Shown here piece by piece: positions 52,831 through 63,800 of a DNA stretch of 64,000 nt. The notes under the pieces were generated by a model. It worked only from the letters and a program-made list of their open reading frames with translations, was not told the origin of the DNA and did not search any database. Within the stretch, counting starts at the first letter, position 1, and every line of letters starts with the position of its first letter. Source of the DNA: a virus; the IMG/VR virus record IMGVR_UViG_3300036770_006893, positions 1-64,000 of that record; one strand, written 5' to 3'. The position numbers and the translations under genes were made by a program.

Positions 52831-54368
52831 TTATTTTTCAGCAGGAGTACGATGACGGAGTCGCCGACAATATAAGAGCATCTGCATCAATTTCTTACGC
52901 TAGTGCAGTTAATACATGCACAGACGAACACCTATTAAGCAAGATTAAAAATATAAAAAGCATAGCTTCTATTAAAGATACAGATTTATATTATGTTCAG
53001 TCTATTTTAGTTAGTTCTAGTTGGAATAAAAATGACGACATTTTTGATAAAAAAGAAGTTTGGGCCGCAAGAAACACGCCCGAAGACAAGCCAACTAATC
53101 TTGAACATAATGAAAGCATTATAATAGGACATATAACATCTAATTGGCCTATTACAGACGACGGTATGGTGATCGATAGTGAGACACCAATAGAAGACTT
53201 ACCAGAAAAATATCACATATTAACCGGCGCAGTTATTTATAGAGGATTTAGCGATCCTGATCTTAAGGCCAGATCTGAACAACTTATAGCGGAAATAGAA
53301 TCCGGTCAAAAATATGTGAGTATGGAATGTTTTTTTAATGGTTTTGACTATGGTTTAATAGATAAAGCTACGGGTAAATATAAAATATTAAGTAGAAATA
53401 ATGAAACAGCATATCTTACTAAACATCTTAGATGCTACGGAGGATTAGGAGAGCACGAAAACTATAAAATAGGTAGAGTCTTAAGAAATATAACTTTCTC
53501 AGGAAAGGGCTATGTAGACAAACCAGCTAACCCAGATAGTATAATATTTACTAAGCCACAACAAGAAACACAGGCCGTAGAAAATAATACGGATGAAAAA
53601 AATGCTATTTTTTCAATTGGAGGTGTATCAAATAATCAGTCAATACTCAATACGGAGAAATCTATTATGAGCGATATCGAACCAGTCCTAAAAGACGTTG
53701 CCGAACTTAAAAATAAAGTAGAGTCCATGACGGACTGTTCAGAAACTGTTAAAGAAGCCTATGCTTCAGCATCTGCTCTTAAAGACAAAAATATCGAGCT
53801 AGAAAATACTATTTCTACTAACTTAGCCAGCATAGAAGAACTAAAGGCTGCTCTTGAAGCTTCAAATGTCGAAAAAGAAGAAGCTATGAAAAAGATGAAA
53901 GAAGAAGTTGGTATGAAAGAAGAAGAAATGAAAAAAATGAAGGCTGAACTAGATTCCGCACTAGAATCGCTAGCAGCTTACAAAGACAAAGAAGCAGAAA
54001 TGATGAAGAAAGAGAAGCAAATGAAGAGGATGGCCGCGCTAATCGAGAGTGGTGTTGACTCAGAACTAGCTTCTGCTACAGTAGACAAGTTCGAGAGTTT
54101 AGACGATTCGTCTTTTGATGCTATGGCAGAAGTTTTTGCTGCTATGATGCCCAAGAAAAAGATGAAAGACGAGGAAGAAGCTATGATGATGAAAAAGAAA
54201 GCTTCTGAAGAAATAGCTGCTTCTACTGACCCAGAAGTTTTAGAAACTGCTGAAGTTAGTGAAACAGAAGTTAATCTTAGTGTTGGCGGTGAAGAAGAAT
54301 CTTCTTTAGAGTCAACTAGAGCGGCTTTAGTTGAATTTGTTGAGAGTAGACTAGGTAAAAAACTTTAA
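52827..54368 (+). CDS. Prohead protease fused to scaffold
   Basis: 513 aa. The N-terminal 260 aa (NLEHNESIIIGHITSNW, then YVSMECFF, then RNITFSGKGYVDKPANPDS) resembles a capsid maturation protease. The C-terminal 230 aa is a highly charged Lys/Glu/Met coiled coil typical of scaffolds. An internal ATG at 53667 with GGAG 9 bases upstream could give a separate scaffold. Confidence 0.78.
   Translation: MIIFQQEYDDGVADNIRASASISYASAVNTCTDEHLLSKIKNIKSIASIKDTDLYYVQSILVSSSWNKNDDIFDKKEVWAARNTPEDKPTNLEHNESIIIGHITSNWPITDDGMVIDSETPIEDLPEKYHILTGAVIYRGFSDPDLKARSEQLIAEIESGQKYVSMECFFNGFDYGLIDKATGKYKILSRNNETAYLTKHLRCYGGLGEHENYKIGRVLRNITFSGKGYVDKPANPDSIIFTKPQQETQAVENNTDEKNAIFSIGGVSNNQSILNTEKSIMSDIEPVLKDVAELKNKVESMTDCSETVKEAYASASALKDKNIELENTISTNLASIEELKAALEASNVEKEEAMKKMKEEVGMKEEEMKKMKAELDSALESLAAYKDKEAEMMKKEKQMKRMAALIESGVDSELASATVDKFESLDDSSFDAMAEVFAAMMPKKKMKDEEEAMMMKKKASEEIAASTDPEVLETAEVSETEVNLSVGGEEESSLESTRAALVEFVESRLGKKL
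53667..54368 (+). CDS. Possible internal scaffold product
   Basis: In-frame ATG at 53667-53669 preceded by GGAGAAA, at the junction of protease and coiled coil. It would yield a 233-aa scaffold, as lambda Nu3 is made inside gene C. Not proven. Confidence 0.5.
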   Translation: MSDIEPVLKDVAELKNKVESMTDCSETVKEAYASASALKDKNIELENTISTNLASIEELKAALEASNVEKEEAMKKMKEEVGMKEEEMKKMKAELDSALESLAAYKDKEAEMMKKEKQMKRMAALIESGVDSELASATVDKFESLDDSSFDAMAEVFAAMMPKKKMKDEEEAMMMKKKASEEIAASTDPEVLETAEVSETEVNLSVGGEEESSLESTRAALVEFVESRLGKKL

Positions 54369-54382
54369 TAAGGGAGATTAAA

Positions 54383-54841
54383 ATGGCTCTTAAATCAGAT
54401 CGTATCGAATCATACACAGATATTTCATTTTTCATGGATTCAACTGGCGAACGCGGCGGTGTCGTGGTTCACGGCTCAAGCGGTAGCGGAGTATCAATGG
54501 ATGATGGTAATGCTGTTGTAACCTACCCAACAGGTGTTGTTGCTGGTACCAAACCCGCCGGTCTTTTGCTAAACGATGTTGTTAATATTGACCTAACTCG
54601 TCAACACATCAATTGGTACAGAGACGAGGTTCAGGTTGGAGGCAAAGTAACATTGTTGCGTCAAGGCCAAGTAACAACGAATGTTGTGTCAACGGGCGTA
54701 GCTCCTGTTGCTGGCGATGCAGCTTATTACGATGCTTTTGGCAGACTAACAACTGTCAGTACCGACAGTACTCAGGTTGGTAGATTCTTGAGCAGTGTTG
54801 ATTCCGATGGTTATGTCAAAGTAGATATCAATATCACCTGA
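54383..54841 (+). CDS. Head decoration-like protein
   Basis: 152 aa between scaffold and major capsid. Gly/Val/Thr-rich, beta-type, with a GDAAYYDAFGRLTTV segment common in head fibre/decoration proteins. GGGAG ribosome site. Confidence 0.72.
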   Translation: MALKSDRIESYTDISFFMDSTGERGGVVVHGSSGSGVSMDDGNAVVTYPTGVVAGTKPAGLLLNDVVNIDLTRQHINWYRDEVQVGGKVTLLRQGQVTTNVVSTGVAPVAGDAAYYDAFGRLTTVSTDSTQVGRFLSSVDSDGYVKVDINIT

Positions 54842-54854
54842 AAGGGAGAAAAAA

Positions 54855-55865
54855 ATGTCAGCTAAAACACAGAAATTTCAGCCAACGCCAGAACTAACAG
54901 ATCTTTTAGTTCGTTCTGGTTCTCAAAATAGAGAAGTTGCTCTTGCTGCTAATGCAGAATTTGCAAAAGCTCTTGAATTACCGCTAAGAAAGGGTCTTCT
55001 TAGTGGCGATATTCTAGATGGCATTTTTGAGCCAATTCAGTTAGCTCAGAGTGCTACTCCAGAATTTCCACTAGATTTTTTGGCTCCTGGAACCGAAAAG
55101 GACTTTGTGGCCTACACAATTCCTAATCATGGTTATATTCCAGAGCGCCATGTTGAAAGCGATTATGTCATGGTACCAACCTACGACATTGGCGCATCAA
55201 TCGATTATCTCTTAAAGTACGCTAGAGATGCTCGCTGGGATGTTGTTGGTCGTGCCATGGAAGTTCTAGAGAGTTCATTTGTTAAAAAGATGAACGACGA
55301 TGGCTGGCATACCATTTTAGCCGCTGGTGTTGATCGCAACATTGTGGTTTATGATAGTGATGCTGATGCTAATCAGTTCACAAAGAGATTGGTAAGCTTA
55401 ATGAAGACAGTTATGCGCAGAAACGGTGGCGGTAATAGCGCCAGTAACAATCGCGGAATGTTAACTGATCTTTATGTTAGCCCAGAAGCTATGGAAGATA
55501 TTCGCAACTGGGGCGTTGATCAGGTCGATGAAATTACTCGTAGAGAAATCTACACTGCTGCTGATGGTACTCTCAACAGAGTGTTTGGAGTTAATCTACA
55601 CGACCTAGACGAACTAGGTGTTGGTCAAGAATATCAGCTATTCTATGGTGATGTTCTCAACGGAACACTACCAACCGGAGATAGCGAAGTTGTTGTTGGT
55701 CTAGACCTTAGAAAGAGCGACAGCTTTATTATGCCTGTTCGCGAACAAGTCCAGATCTTTGAAGACGAAACCCTACATCGTCAAAAACGAGCTGGTTTCT
55801 ATGGTTGGGCCGAACAAGGCTTTGCTGTTCTTGATAATCGTAGAGTTCTAATCGGCTCTCTATGA
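54855..55865 (+). CDS. Major capsid protein
   Basis: 336 aa with GGGAG upstream. Helical N-terminal arm, then LAPGTEKDFVAYTIPNHGYIPERHVESDYVMVPTYDIGASIDYLLKYARDARWDV (E-loop/spine-helix region) and C-terminal VREQVQIFEDETLHRQKRAGFYGWAEQGFAVLDNRR, as in HK97-fold capsids. Followed by a strong terminator. Confidence 0.9.
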   Translation: MSAKTQKFQPTPELTDLLVRSGSQNREVALAANAEFAKALELPLRKGLLSGDILDGIFEPIQLAQSATPEFPLDFLAPGTEKDFVAYTIPNHGYIPERHVESDYVMVPTYDIGASIDYLLKYARDARWDVVGRAMEVLESSFVKKMNDDGWHTILAAGVDRNIVVYDSDADANQFTKRLVSLMKTVMRRNGGGNSASNNRGMLTDLYVSPEAMEDIRNWGVDQVDEITRREIYTAADGTLNRVFGVNLHDLDELGVGQEYQLFYGDVLNGTLPTGDSEVVVGLDLRKSDSFIMPVREQVQIFEDETLHRQKRAGFYGWAEQGFAVLDNRRVLIGSL

Positions 55866-55902
55866 TGATCATCGATTAGCTTATGCTATTCAATTAAAAC
55901 TA

Positions 55903-55931
55903 GGCTGGCCTTTATGGCCAGCCTTTTTTTT
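55903..55931 (+). terminator. Rho-independent terminator after major capsid
   Basis: GGCTGGCC-TTTAT-GGCCAGCC stem followed by eight T residues. Confidence 0.93.
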
Positions 55932-55940
55932 AGGTGTAAT

Positions 55941-55954
55941 AATACTATATAACT
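55941..55954 (+). promoter_or_regulatory. Candidate late promoter
   Basis: AATACTATATAACT between terminator and next gene. The identical 14-mer occurs at 20649 and relatives precede 45277 and 60888. Confidence 0.35.
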
Positions 55955-55976
55955 CTATTACAGATAAGGCTACACC

Positions 55977-56381
55977 ATGGCAGCAAGTCGCTATGATTTC
56001 GATATCGAGCAGGGTTCGTCTTTTGCGATAAGTATCGTTTATAAAGATGCCGAAAAGAATATTGTCGATTTAACAAATTGGTGTGCGAGACTAACATGGA
56101 AAACAAATAATAATCTTACTCAGATATTTACAACAGAAAATTTAGACTTTTCCGCATATAAATTCTTTATAGATGGACCCAATGGCAAGATTACTTTTAT
56201 GATCCCAGCTTCTGCTACTAATTATTTTGATTTTAAAACTGCTAAATACGATCTGGAAATACAAAGTCCCGATGACTTATATGGTGGCGGTGGCAAATTT
56301 ACCACACGAATATTGTTTGGTGTAATTAATCTTATTAAGAGATACAGTAAATCTGGTTCAGATTTGGATTGTCAAATATGA
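55977..56381 (+). CDS. Neck/tail-type phage protein
   Basis: 134 aa. YDFDIEQGSSFAISIVYKDAEKNIVDLTNW, a C-terminal YDLEIQSPDD and TRILFGVINL give the pattern of small phage baseplate/neck-type proteins. Function not proven. Confidence 0.72.
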   Translation: MAASRYDFDIEQGSSFAISIVYKDAEKNIVDLTNWCARLTWKTNNNLTQIFTTENLDFSAYKFFIDGPNGKITFMIPASATNYFDFKTAKYDLEIQSPDDLYGGGGKFTTRILFGVINLIKRYSKSGSDLDCQI

Positions 56382-56671
56382 GTAATTTTTATGTTGAAAT
56401 TGTTGACAGACCAATATATTATCTAGATATTGATAGCTCTATTAATAATGAAATAAATAATATAGAAATTATTAAATATAATGACTATAGCTTAGAAATT
56501 GTTAATACTGAGAGAGTTTTGGCTAGCGATTTGCCAGATGATATTCCAATATCAAAAATTGTTGGAAATTTACCAATATCCAGAATAGACTTTACAGATG
56601 AATATGGAGTTGGTTTTGATGGTTTAGACGCTTATTTAGATCAATATGAGTTTGAATGCGGCCCCCCATAA
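56378..56671 (+). CDS. Hypothetical virion-region protein
   Basis: 97 aa from the ATG overlapping the upstream TGA. Asp/Ile/Asn-rich, no motif. Confidence 0.7.
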   Translation: MSNFYVEIVDRPIYYLDIDSSINNEINNIEIIKYNDYSLEIVNTERVLASDLPDDIPISKIVGNLPISRIDFTDEYGVGFDGLDAYLDQYEFECGPP

Positions 56672-56701
56672 TACTCAATACATTTAAAACGGAGAAATAT
56701 A

Positions 56702-58666
56702 ATGGCTGTTAACACAAGAATTCAACTAAGAAGAGGCTCGACAGCTCAATGGGCAGCTATGTCAGGAGTATTAGCTGAGGGCGAAATTGGTGTTGAGCTT
56801 TTAGCTAATGGTTTGAGAAGATTCAAAATAGGTGGTAATTCACTGCCATGGGAATCATTACCGTACGCTAACTTACCAGCTAATAGCGGCTTCATTACTG
56901 AGGGCGATGGTATTAGTTTGGGTTTTGATGCTTTGGGATCCGGGCTAAACATAGGAGTTGATACAGATTGGCTAAATAACTATTTAACAACAGGAACTCT
57001 AAATAGCGAACAAATAGAAGATTTGATTGGGTCAAGGATTTCTGGAGTAAGCGGTATAGTAACAGCATATAGCGACGATACCGGAATAACACGAATTGGA
57101 CTAGCAGATAATAGTATTGAATTAATCGATATTACTGATTTAGATGAAGACTTAAGAACATTTCTAGCCACCCCTACTGCTACTAATTTGCGACTAGCCA
57201 CTAGTGGCACAACAGGTAGTGGAAATTTAGTTTTTGATACTAATCCGATTTTTGCGGACGGCGTATCGATTCAAGGAACATTAATAGTAAATAATATCAG
57301 CGCAGATGGTAATCCTTTAATTATTGGTTCAGACGGTGATGATGTCGGTATCTCTAGTGGTGGTCAGGGCGGTAATGTTACCATAGGAGCTTCTTCAGAA
57401 AATGTCAATATATTAGGAAATCTTAAAATTAACAACGTTAGTGTTACTAGTAATGCTAGTGAGCTTAATTTAGTTGACGGCTCTTCGGCTGGTACTATTG
57501 TTCCTAACAAGGCTGTTATTTATAGTACTGAAGGTTTTGTAAGGGCTAGCGGCTTCTACGGACCAGGCGACTTTTGGGGGATTTCCACTAGCGGTGATGC
57601 AACTCTTGCTAATATTGGTGCGAGTAGCTTAACGACAACTAATAACGTTACTGTTGGTGGAAACCTCATCGTTCACGGAACAACGACCACTGTTAATAGC
57701 ACCGTTGTTAATATTGGTGACAATATTATTAGAGTAAATACTAGTGGCTTAAACACTGGTGGTTTTGAAGTATTTAAGGGTGGCGATCCTAATACTAGTG
57801 GTAATTATGAGAGCTTGGTTTGGAATACATCAAATGCCTCGTGGCAATTTAGTGGCCCAAAAGTTTCTAGTACCGGATTGCTTGTTGGAAGAACACTAGA
57901 GTCAACAGTGGCTTCTGGTGTTGCGCCAATTGTGGTCGAGTCTCCCACGCTAGTGACTAATCTTAATGCTGATCTATTAGATGGTCAGCACGGATCTTAT
58001 TACTTAAACTATGATAATTTTAGCAATATCCCCACTATTGGTAATGGTACCTTAACTTTAGGTGTTAGTGGTATTGGTTTAACTGGAAGCGCAAGCTTTA
58101 GCGCTAATGATACTGGTAATACTACATTTACTGTTACTAGTAATGCCACCCCAGCAAATATTCCAAATACATTAGTTGCTAGAAATGCTTTTGGTAATTT
58201 TACAGCTAGTAATATTACCGCTAGTGGTTTTTATGGTGATTTTATAGGCAATGGTGCTCAAATAACTAGCCTAAATGCTAGCAATATTAGTACCGGAACA
58301 TTAGCGTCTGGTTTGTTGCCAAATGTTAGTGTTGGAAGTACCTCAACTGGTCCATCATCAACTTTTGTTAGTAGTGTTACAACAGATAGCAAGGGTCGAG
58401 TTACTAGCATAAATACCACTAGTCATATTTTGGCTAGTACTAGTGCTACTGGTATAGCTAGTTTTGATTCTGACGATTTTAGTGTTGTTAATGGTGTTGT
58501 TAGTATTAATGTTAGCGGAGTAGACAACAATCAACTTAAAAATGATAGAGTAACAATAGGACAAACTCCGTTAATATTGGGTAGTACATATAGTGCTATT
58601 AGCGGAGTTAGTGCTGCTAATCCAGTTGTATTAACATACTTTGCTATTGACGGCGGATCGCCTTGA
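56702..58666 (+). CDS. Tail fibre protein
   Basis: 654 aa. N-terminal NTRIQLRRGSTAQWAAMSGVLAEGEIGVEL is the trimeric Mtd-type phage attachment domain. Long Gly/Ser/Thr/Asn-rich beta repeats follow. Cytosine-poor, AGT/GCT-heavy coding. It attaches the phage to host surface structures. Confidence 0.85.
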   Translation: MAVNTRIQLRRGSTAQWAAMSGVLAEGEIGVELLANGLRRFKIGGNSLPWESLPYANLPANSGFITEGDGISLGFDALGSGLNIGVDTDWLNNYLTTGTLNSEQIEDLIGSRISGVSGIVTAYSDDTGITRIGLADNSIELIDITDLDEDLRTFLATPTATNLRLATSGTTGSGNLVFDTNPIFADGVSIQGTLIVNNISADGNPLIIGSDGDDVGISSGGQGGNVTIGASSENVNILGNLKINNVSVTSNASELNLVDGSSAGTIVPNKAVIYSTEGFVRASGFYGPGDFWGISTSGDATLANIGASSLTTTNNVTVGGNLIVHGTTTTVNSTVVNIGDNIIRVNTSGLNTGGFEVFKGGDPNTSGNYESLVWNTSNASWQFSGPKVSSTGLLVGRTLESTVASGVAPIVVESPTLVTNLNADLLDGQHGSYYLNYDNFSNIPTIGNGTLTLGVSGIGLTGSASFSANDTGNTTFTVTSNATPANIPNTLVARNAFGNFTASNITASGFYGDFIGNGAQITSLNASNISTGTLASGLLPNVSVGSTSTGPSSTFVSSVTTDSKGRVTSINTTSHILASTSATGIASFDSDDFSVVNGVVSINVSGVDNNQLKNDRVTIGQTPLILGSTYSAISGVSAANPVVLTYFAIDGGSP

Positions 58667-58697
58667 TATTACTTTAACATAAAGGACAAAATATGTT

Positions 58698-59435
58698 ATG
58701 GCAATATATGGTGGACCAGATATAGTTACTGATGGTTTAGTGTTGTGCTTAGATGCTGCTAATACGAAGAGTTATCCCGCTTCGGGATTTTTACTATATG
58801 ATCTTATTGGAAATATTCAAGTAGATTTTGAAAATAAAGCAACTCTAGAAAATAAATCATTAATTTTCGACGGATCAACTAACAAAATCGGCTTGATACC
58901 AGCACCAAATAGATTATTGGATAGTTGCACAGAAGTTTGGTTTAAAACAAATGGGACACAACCTAGTGCGTATAGTATGATTTTTGGTTATGAACATGTT
59001 GGTAGTACTTATTCCCGTTACACTACTGGCCCGATAGCAATAACATCAAATAATAAAATATTCACTTCAGTTATTACTAGTACACAAGGATATAGACAAC
59101 TTACATCCAATCTAACATTGGAAAATAATAAGTTTTATCATGTATGTTTAAATAAAGACACTATCGATGGAACTTTAACTTTCTATATTAATGGAGTTTT
59201 TGATAGCTCAACAACATTTGATGCTGACAATTTATCAGCATGGCCTAGTGCTGGAAATTATATAGGTAGAAATTACCTTGATATGGGCGGATATAATTTA
59301 GGTACCGGATCTTCTTTTATAGGAACTGGGTATTTAAACGGTTCTGTATCGATAGGTAAAATGTACAACAAAACACTATCCTCTGAAGAAATTGCAATAA
59401 ATTATCAATCTCTTAAAGGAAGGTTTGGATTATAA
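58698..59435 (+). CDS. LamG-like (concanavalin-fold) protein 1
   Basis: 245 aa. N-terminal YGGPDIVTDGLVLCLDAANTKSYPASG, a central jelly-roll pattern and terminal SSEEIAINYQSLKGRFGL. Same ends as the next two genes. Probable glycan-binding virion appendage. Confidence 0.82.
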   Translation: MAIYGGPDIVTDGLVLCLDAANTKSYPASGFLLYDLIGNIQVDFENKATLENKSLIFDGSTNKIGLIPAPNRLLDSCTEVWFKTNGTQPSAYSMIFGYEHVGSTYSRYTTGPIAITSNNKIFTSVITSTQGYRQLTSNLTLENNKFYHVCLNKDTIDGTLTFYINGVFDSSTTFDADNLSAWPSAGNYIGRNYLDMGGYNLGTGSSFIGTGYLNGSVSIGKMYNKTLSSEEIAINYQSLKGRFGL

Positions 59436-60148
59436 TGGCAAACTTGTATGGCCCACGCATAGTTACAGATGGTTTGGTTTTGTATTTAGATGCTGCTAAT
59501 AATAAAAGTTATCCGGGAAACGGAAACGTATGGTATGACATAAGTGGAAATAATAGAAACTATTCTATAAACACAAATTTTGTATCGTGGAATTCTACCA
59601 CCAAACAATTCGATGTATCCTATAACGCTTCTTTATTCAATTTTATTGGACCTCCATCGGACTCCTTTGGTTTTAATAGTAATATGGAGCATACAATATT
59701 GTGTTTCAATAGCGTATCAATACTATATTCCAGCGTATTTTTTAGTTGGGGCGCAAGTCCAAATACTGGGACAGATACTAGAGCTATTTTTACCCATTTT
59801 CCTTGGGGTAATGCTTTTATATATGACGTTGGAGGGTGCTGCGCTGCCACACAAAGACTATATAACTCTACTTTAAGCTCTACTATAGGAACCAATAAAT
59901 TCTTTTGTGGTACGTGGCGAACCAGGACGAATACCACTCCCAATAGAGAATTTTTTCAAAATGGAGTATCTATGATAAATTCTGGATCTAATAGCACAGC
60001 TACCATGACTTGGAATAGAAGCGATCCTGCTGGTATTGCTTTTAGATGGGCGGGCAAAATAAGTAATTTTTTAGCTTACAATAGGGCTTTAACAAATGAA
60101 GAAATTTTGTATAATTATAATGCCTTAAAAGGAAGATTCGGGCTATGA
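59435..60148 (+). CDS. LamG-like protein 2
   Basis: 237 aa, TAATG overlap with the previous gene. YGPRIVTDGLVLYLDAANNKSYPG...VWYDISGN and terminal NEEILYNYNALKGRFGL. Tandem duplicate. Confidence 0.82.
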   Translation: MANLYGPRIVTDGLVLYLDAANNKSYPGNGNVWYDISGNNRNYSINTNFVSWNSTTKQFDVSYNASLFNFIGPPSDSFGFNSNMEHTILCFNSVSILYSSVFFSWGASPNTGTDTRAIFTHFPWGNAFIYDVGGCCAATQRLYNSTLSSTIGTNKFFCGTWRTRTNTTPNREFFQNGVSMINSGSNSTATMTWNRSDPAGIAFRWAGKISNFLAYNRALTNEEILYNYNALKGRFGL

Positions 60149-60840
60149 GCTACTCTAACGGACCACGAATAGTAACAAACGGATTAATTTTATGTTTGGA
60201 TGCTGGTAATAGTAAAAGTTATCCGGGGAGTGGGAGTGTTTGGTATGACTTAAGCGGTAATAATAACAACGCAACGCTCAATAATGGTTCTTCTTACATT
60301 TCAATTAATGGGGGAAGTATTCGGACAGATGGTTATGATGATTATATAGGTATTTCAAATAATGATAATCTTGGAGATAACTTTAGTGCTTTTTCAATAA
60401 ATTTTACAGCTCTTACAAGAACAGGAGCAGGAGCAGATGCTATTGGATATATTATACATAGAAGTACCTCCCCTATTATAGGATCTTCTGTTTATGCTAT
60501 TTACATGGCCAATAATTCACTAACTTTTACAATAAATGGAACTAGCAATCTTATTCAAATTCCAGACAGGCATAATATTATCTCCGACTACTGTTATACA
60601 TGGAATGGTTCGCTAGTTTCTTGTTATGTCAATGGGATTTTGTATCAAAGCATATCTTTTTCTACATTCACAAACACAAGAGCAGGATCTGTACTTAACT
60701 TAGGTTCAACATCATTAAATGCTGGTTATAGACCGGCTAATTGTGATTTCTACAACTTCAGGATCTATAATAGGTCTTTGTCGTTGACAGAAATCCAACA
60801 AAACCACAACGCCTTAAAAGGGCGCTTTGGACTACCCTAG
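60145..60840 (+). CDS. LamG-like protein 3
   Basis: 231 aa, ATGA overlap. NGPRIVTNGLILCLDAGNSKSYPG...VWYDLSGN and terminal LKGRFGLP. Third tandem copy. No terminator seen after it. Confidence 0.82.
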   Translation: MSYSNGPRIVTNGLILCLDAGNSKSYPGSGSVWYDLSGNNNNATLNNGSSYISINGGSIRTDGYDDYIGISNNDNLGDNFSAFSINFTALTRTGAGADAIGYIIHRSTSPIIGSSVYAIYMANNSLTFTINGTSNLIQIPDRHNIISDYCYTWNGSLVSCYVNGILYQSISFSTFTNTRAGSVLNLGSTSLNAGYRPANCDFYNFRIYNRSLSLTEIQQNHNALKGRFGLP

Positions 60841-60887
60841 AATAGTGTAATATAATATATAGACTCCTAGTATAAAATGGTCAAAAT

Positions 60888-63800
60888 ATGCCAATAAATA
60901 ACCTTATTACCGTTAGAAAAGGTACTGAAGCAGAGTGGTACTCGTCTGCGGCCATATTGGCCAACGGAGAGCCAGGATTAGACACCACAAACGGTATATT
61001 TAAAATTGGTGACGGAGTCTCTACTTGGGAAAATCTTTTAAATCATGGGGTTTTTTCTGATTTAGAGTCTCAAAATGTAGCCGTTTATAGTTCTGTTAGT
61101 GGAGCCACTCTGCTAACTGTAGAAGGAACAAATGGGTCATTATTTAGTGTTGTAGATAATTTAAGCGGCACTTTAATGAGTGTTAATAATAATGCTGGAT
61201 TACCAGTGTTCGAAGTTTTTAGTGATGATAGCATAGTTGGCGGAAGATTTGGTCAAAATGATTGGGTTATTAGTAGTAGTGGCAACATAGGCATAGGAGT
61301 AGCAGATCCGGCCTATAAAGTTTCTGTTAGTGGAAATGTTAATGTTTCAGGAAATGTAATTGCAGAAACTGGTATCGTTAATCAAATAGTATTTAATACT
61401 GGCTTAGCAGATCCCGATCTTTTGGCTGGCCAATTACAATGGAATAACACAGAAGGCACGCTTGATCTTGGTTTAAATGATAGCTATGCTATGCACCTTG
61501 GTGAAGAAATGCTTTATAGAATTCGCAACACTACTGGATCAACGCTATTAGCAGGTCAGCCTGTTTATGCTAGCGGATTAAGCGCCGGAGGAAACAATCG
61601 GATAGAAGTTAATCTATATGTTGCTGATGGCAGTATACGAGAAGTCCGATTTATGGGATTAATAACAGAAGATCTAGCAGATGCTGGCAATAATGGATAC
61701 GCAACCCATTTTGGCTACATAAGAGGAGTTGACACCAGAGGAGACGCTGCCACATACGGAACAACAAACAAATTATGGGATACTGGCGAGCCAGCGTGGA
61801 ATGAGGGCGATATTCTCTATGTTCACCCAACAACTCCTGGCAAACTAACCAAGATTGAGCCAAAACATAGTATTAGTGTTGCTATAGTTACAAATAAAGC
61901 TAGTAACGGTAAATTATTTGTAAGGCCCACAACCTACGGTCACCTAGACGATAATCACGATGTTAATGTTAGCGGCGTTACAAACGGTCAATTTCTACAA
62001 TATGATTCAGCAACAGATTATTGGGTTCCGTCTAGTAGCGGAAATTTTACTAATCTAAATATTAATGGAAATCAAATTCCAATCGGTAGTGGTCTAGCTA
62101 ATCATATAGCTTATTGGAATAGTTCTAGCGGTTTAGTTGCTGATAGTGGTCAGCTTTATTGGGATAGTTCTAATAATAGATTGGGTATAGGAATAGATAA
62201 TCCAACAAGTAAATTAGAGGTTGGTGGATCAGCAAGAGTTAGTGGGGTTCTTAGCTTATACGATGATGGTGTTTCTGCTTGGAAAAATATAACAGCGGCC
62301 AGCAACAACTTAACTTTTGATGGTGTGCATGGTATTTTTGGATTCAGCATAGGCTTAAGAGGAAGTCGCGGTTCCGCTTGTGGAATGGAGAGCAACGCCA
62401 CAAATGGATATTTAGCATTAGCTGCTGGAGGAAGTGAAAGAGTTAGAATAGCCACAGATGGTAAAGTCGGCATTGGGACCACGAGTCCATCACACTCATT
62501 TCACGTTTCTGGCAGTGGCTTAGTCACAAACGGCTTTTATACAAACCATATTAATGTAAACAACTCTGTACTAACCTCTGCTAATGGCGCATTAGTTGTG
62601 AACGGAGTGATTACCACCCAGGGTAGTTCTGTTAGAGGCTCAGATTTTTCTATCTATGGAGATAACAATACTAGAATTTATAAACCCAATGGGTCTACAT
62701 TAGCAAGCAGCGTTTCTAACTCAGAATATAAACATTCTTTTGGTTTTAATTCTCTCGGTACGCATTATGATTGGGCAACTATCAATAGTACCGGATTGGG
62801 AATAGGAACAACCAGTCCCACAACAGCCCTAGACGTTAGCGGAGTTATAACAGCAACCGGCGGAAATAGCACTGATTGGAATACTGCTTTTGGTTGGGGA
62901 AATCACGCAATCGCCGGATATGCTCCATTAAATAGTCCAACTTTTACAGGAACACCATCCGCACCAACAGCAGCTAGTGGAACAAATACTACTCAAATTG
63001 CTACTACTGCATTTGTTAGAACAGAAATCACAAACCTAGTTGATTCGGCGCCAGGAACACTAGACACATTAAATGAATTAGCTGCGGCTCTTGGAGATGA
63101 TCCTAATTTTGCAACCACTGTGACTAACAACCTAGCGACAAAAGTTGCTGGTACAGGAACCACAAATAAAATTCCAAAGTGGGGCTCTTCTTCGGCTTTG
63201 ACAGATAGCATAATTACAGAGGCTAGTTCTGTGTTACAAATTGCTGGCTCAATACAAGGAGCTATTGATAACAACTATCTTAGCTTTGACGCAAATGCTA
63301 ATAGAGTTGGTATAACTAAAAAAGGTGGATTTTTTAGCAAATTTACTTACGGATCATCAGCCGAGTTTGCTATTGCCCAGTCTAACTCTACAGACATTTT
63401 ACCAACAGGAACCTTCACAGACAGATTTATCATTACATCGAATGGTACTATTAGATTCCCTGGGTTGACCAGTAATGGGTTTTTAAAAACTGGTAGTAGT
63501 AATGGTACTTTGAGTGTTGATACAACATCATACCAGCCATTGTTAACAAATCCGGTTACAGGATCAGGAACAACAAATTATGTTAGTAAATGGACAAGCA
63601 GTTCATCCCAGGGAAATAGTATAATATCCGATGATGGAGTTACCTGCGCCATAGGAACTGCTGGAGGAACAAGAGTTCAAATAGCAGGAATTGGTGGGGC
63701 CAATGCTGTTAGTGAATATTTTTCTACTCAATCTAACCCTAGATGGCAAATAGGTAGGGATTTGTTAGGAGGAGGATTGGCAGGTATAGGTTTTGGTATA

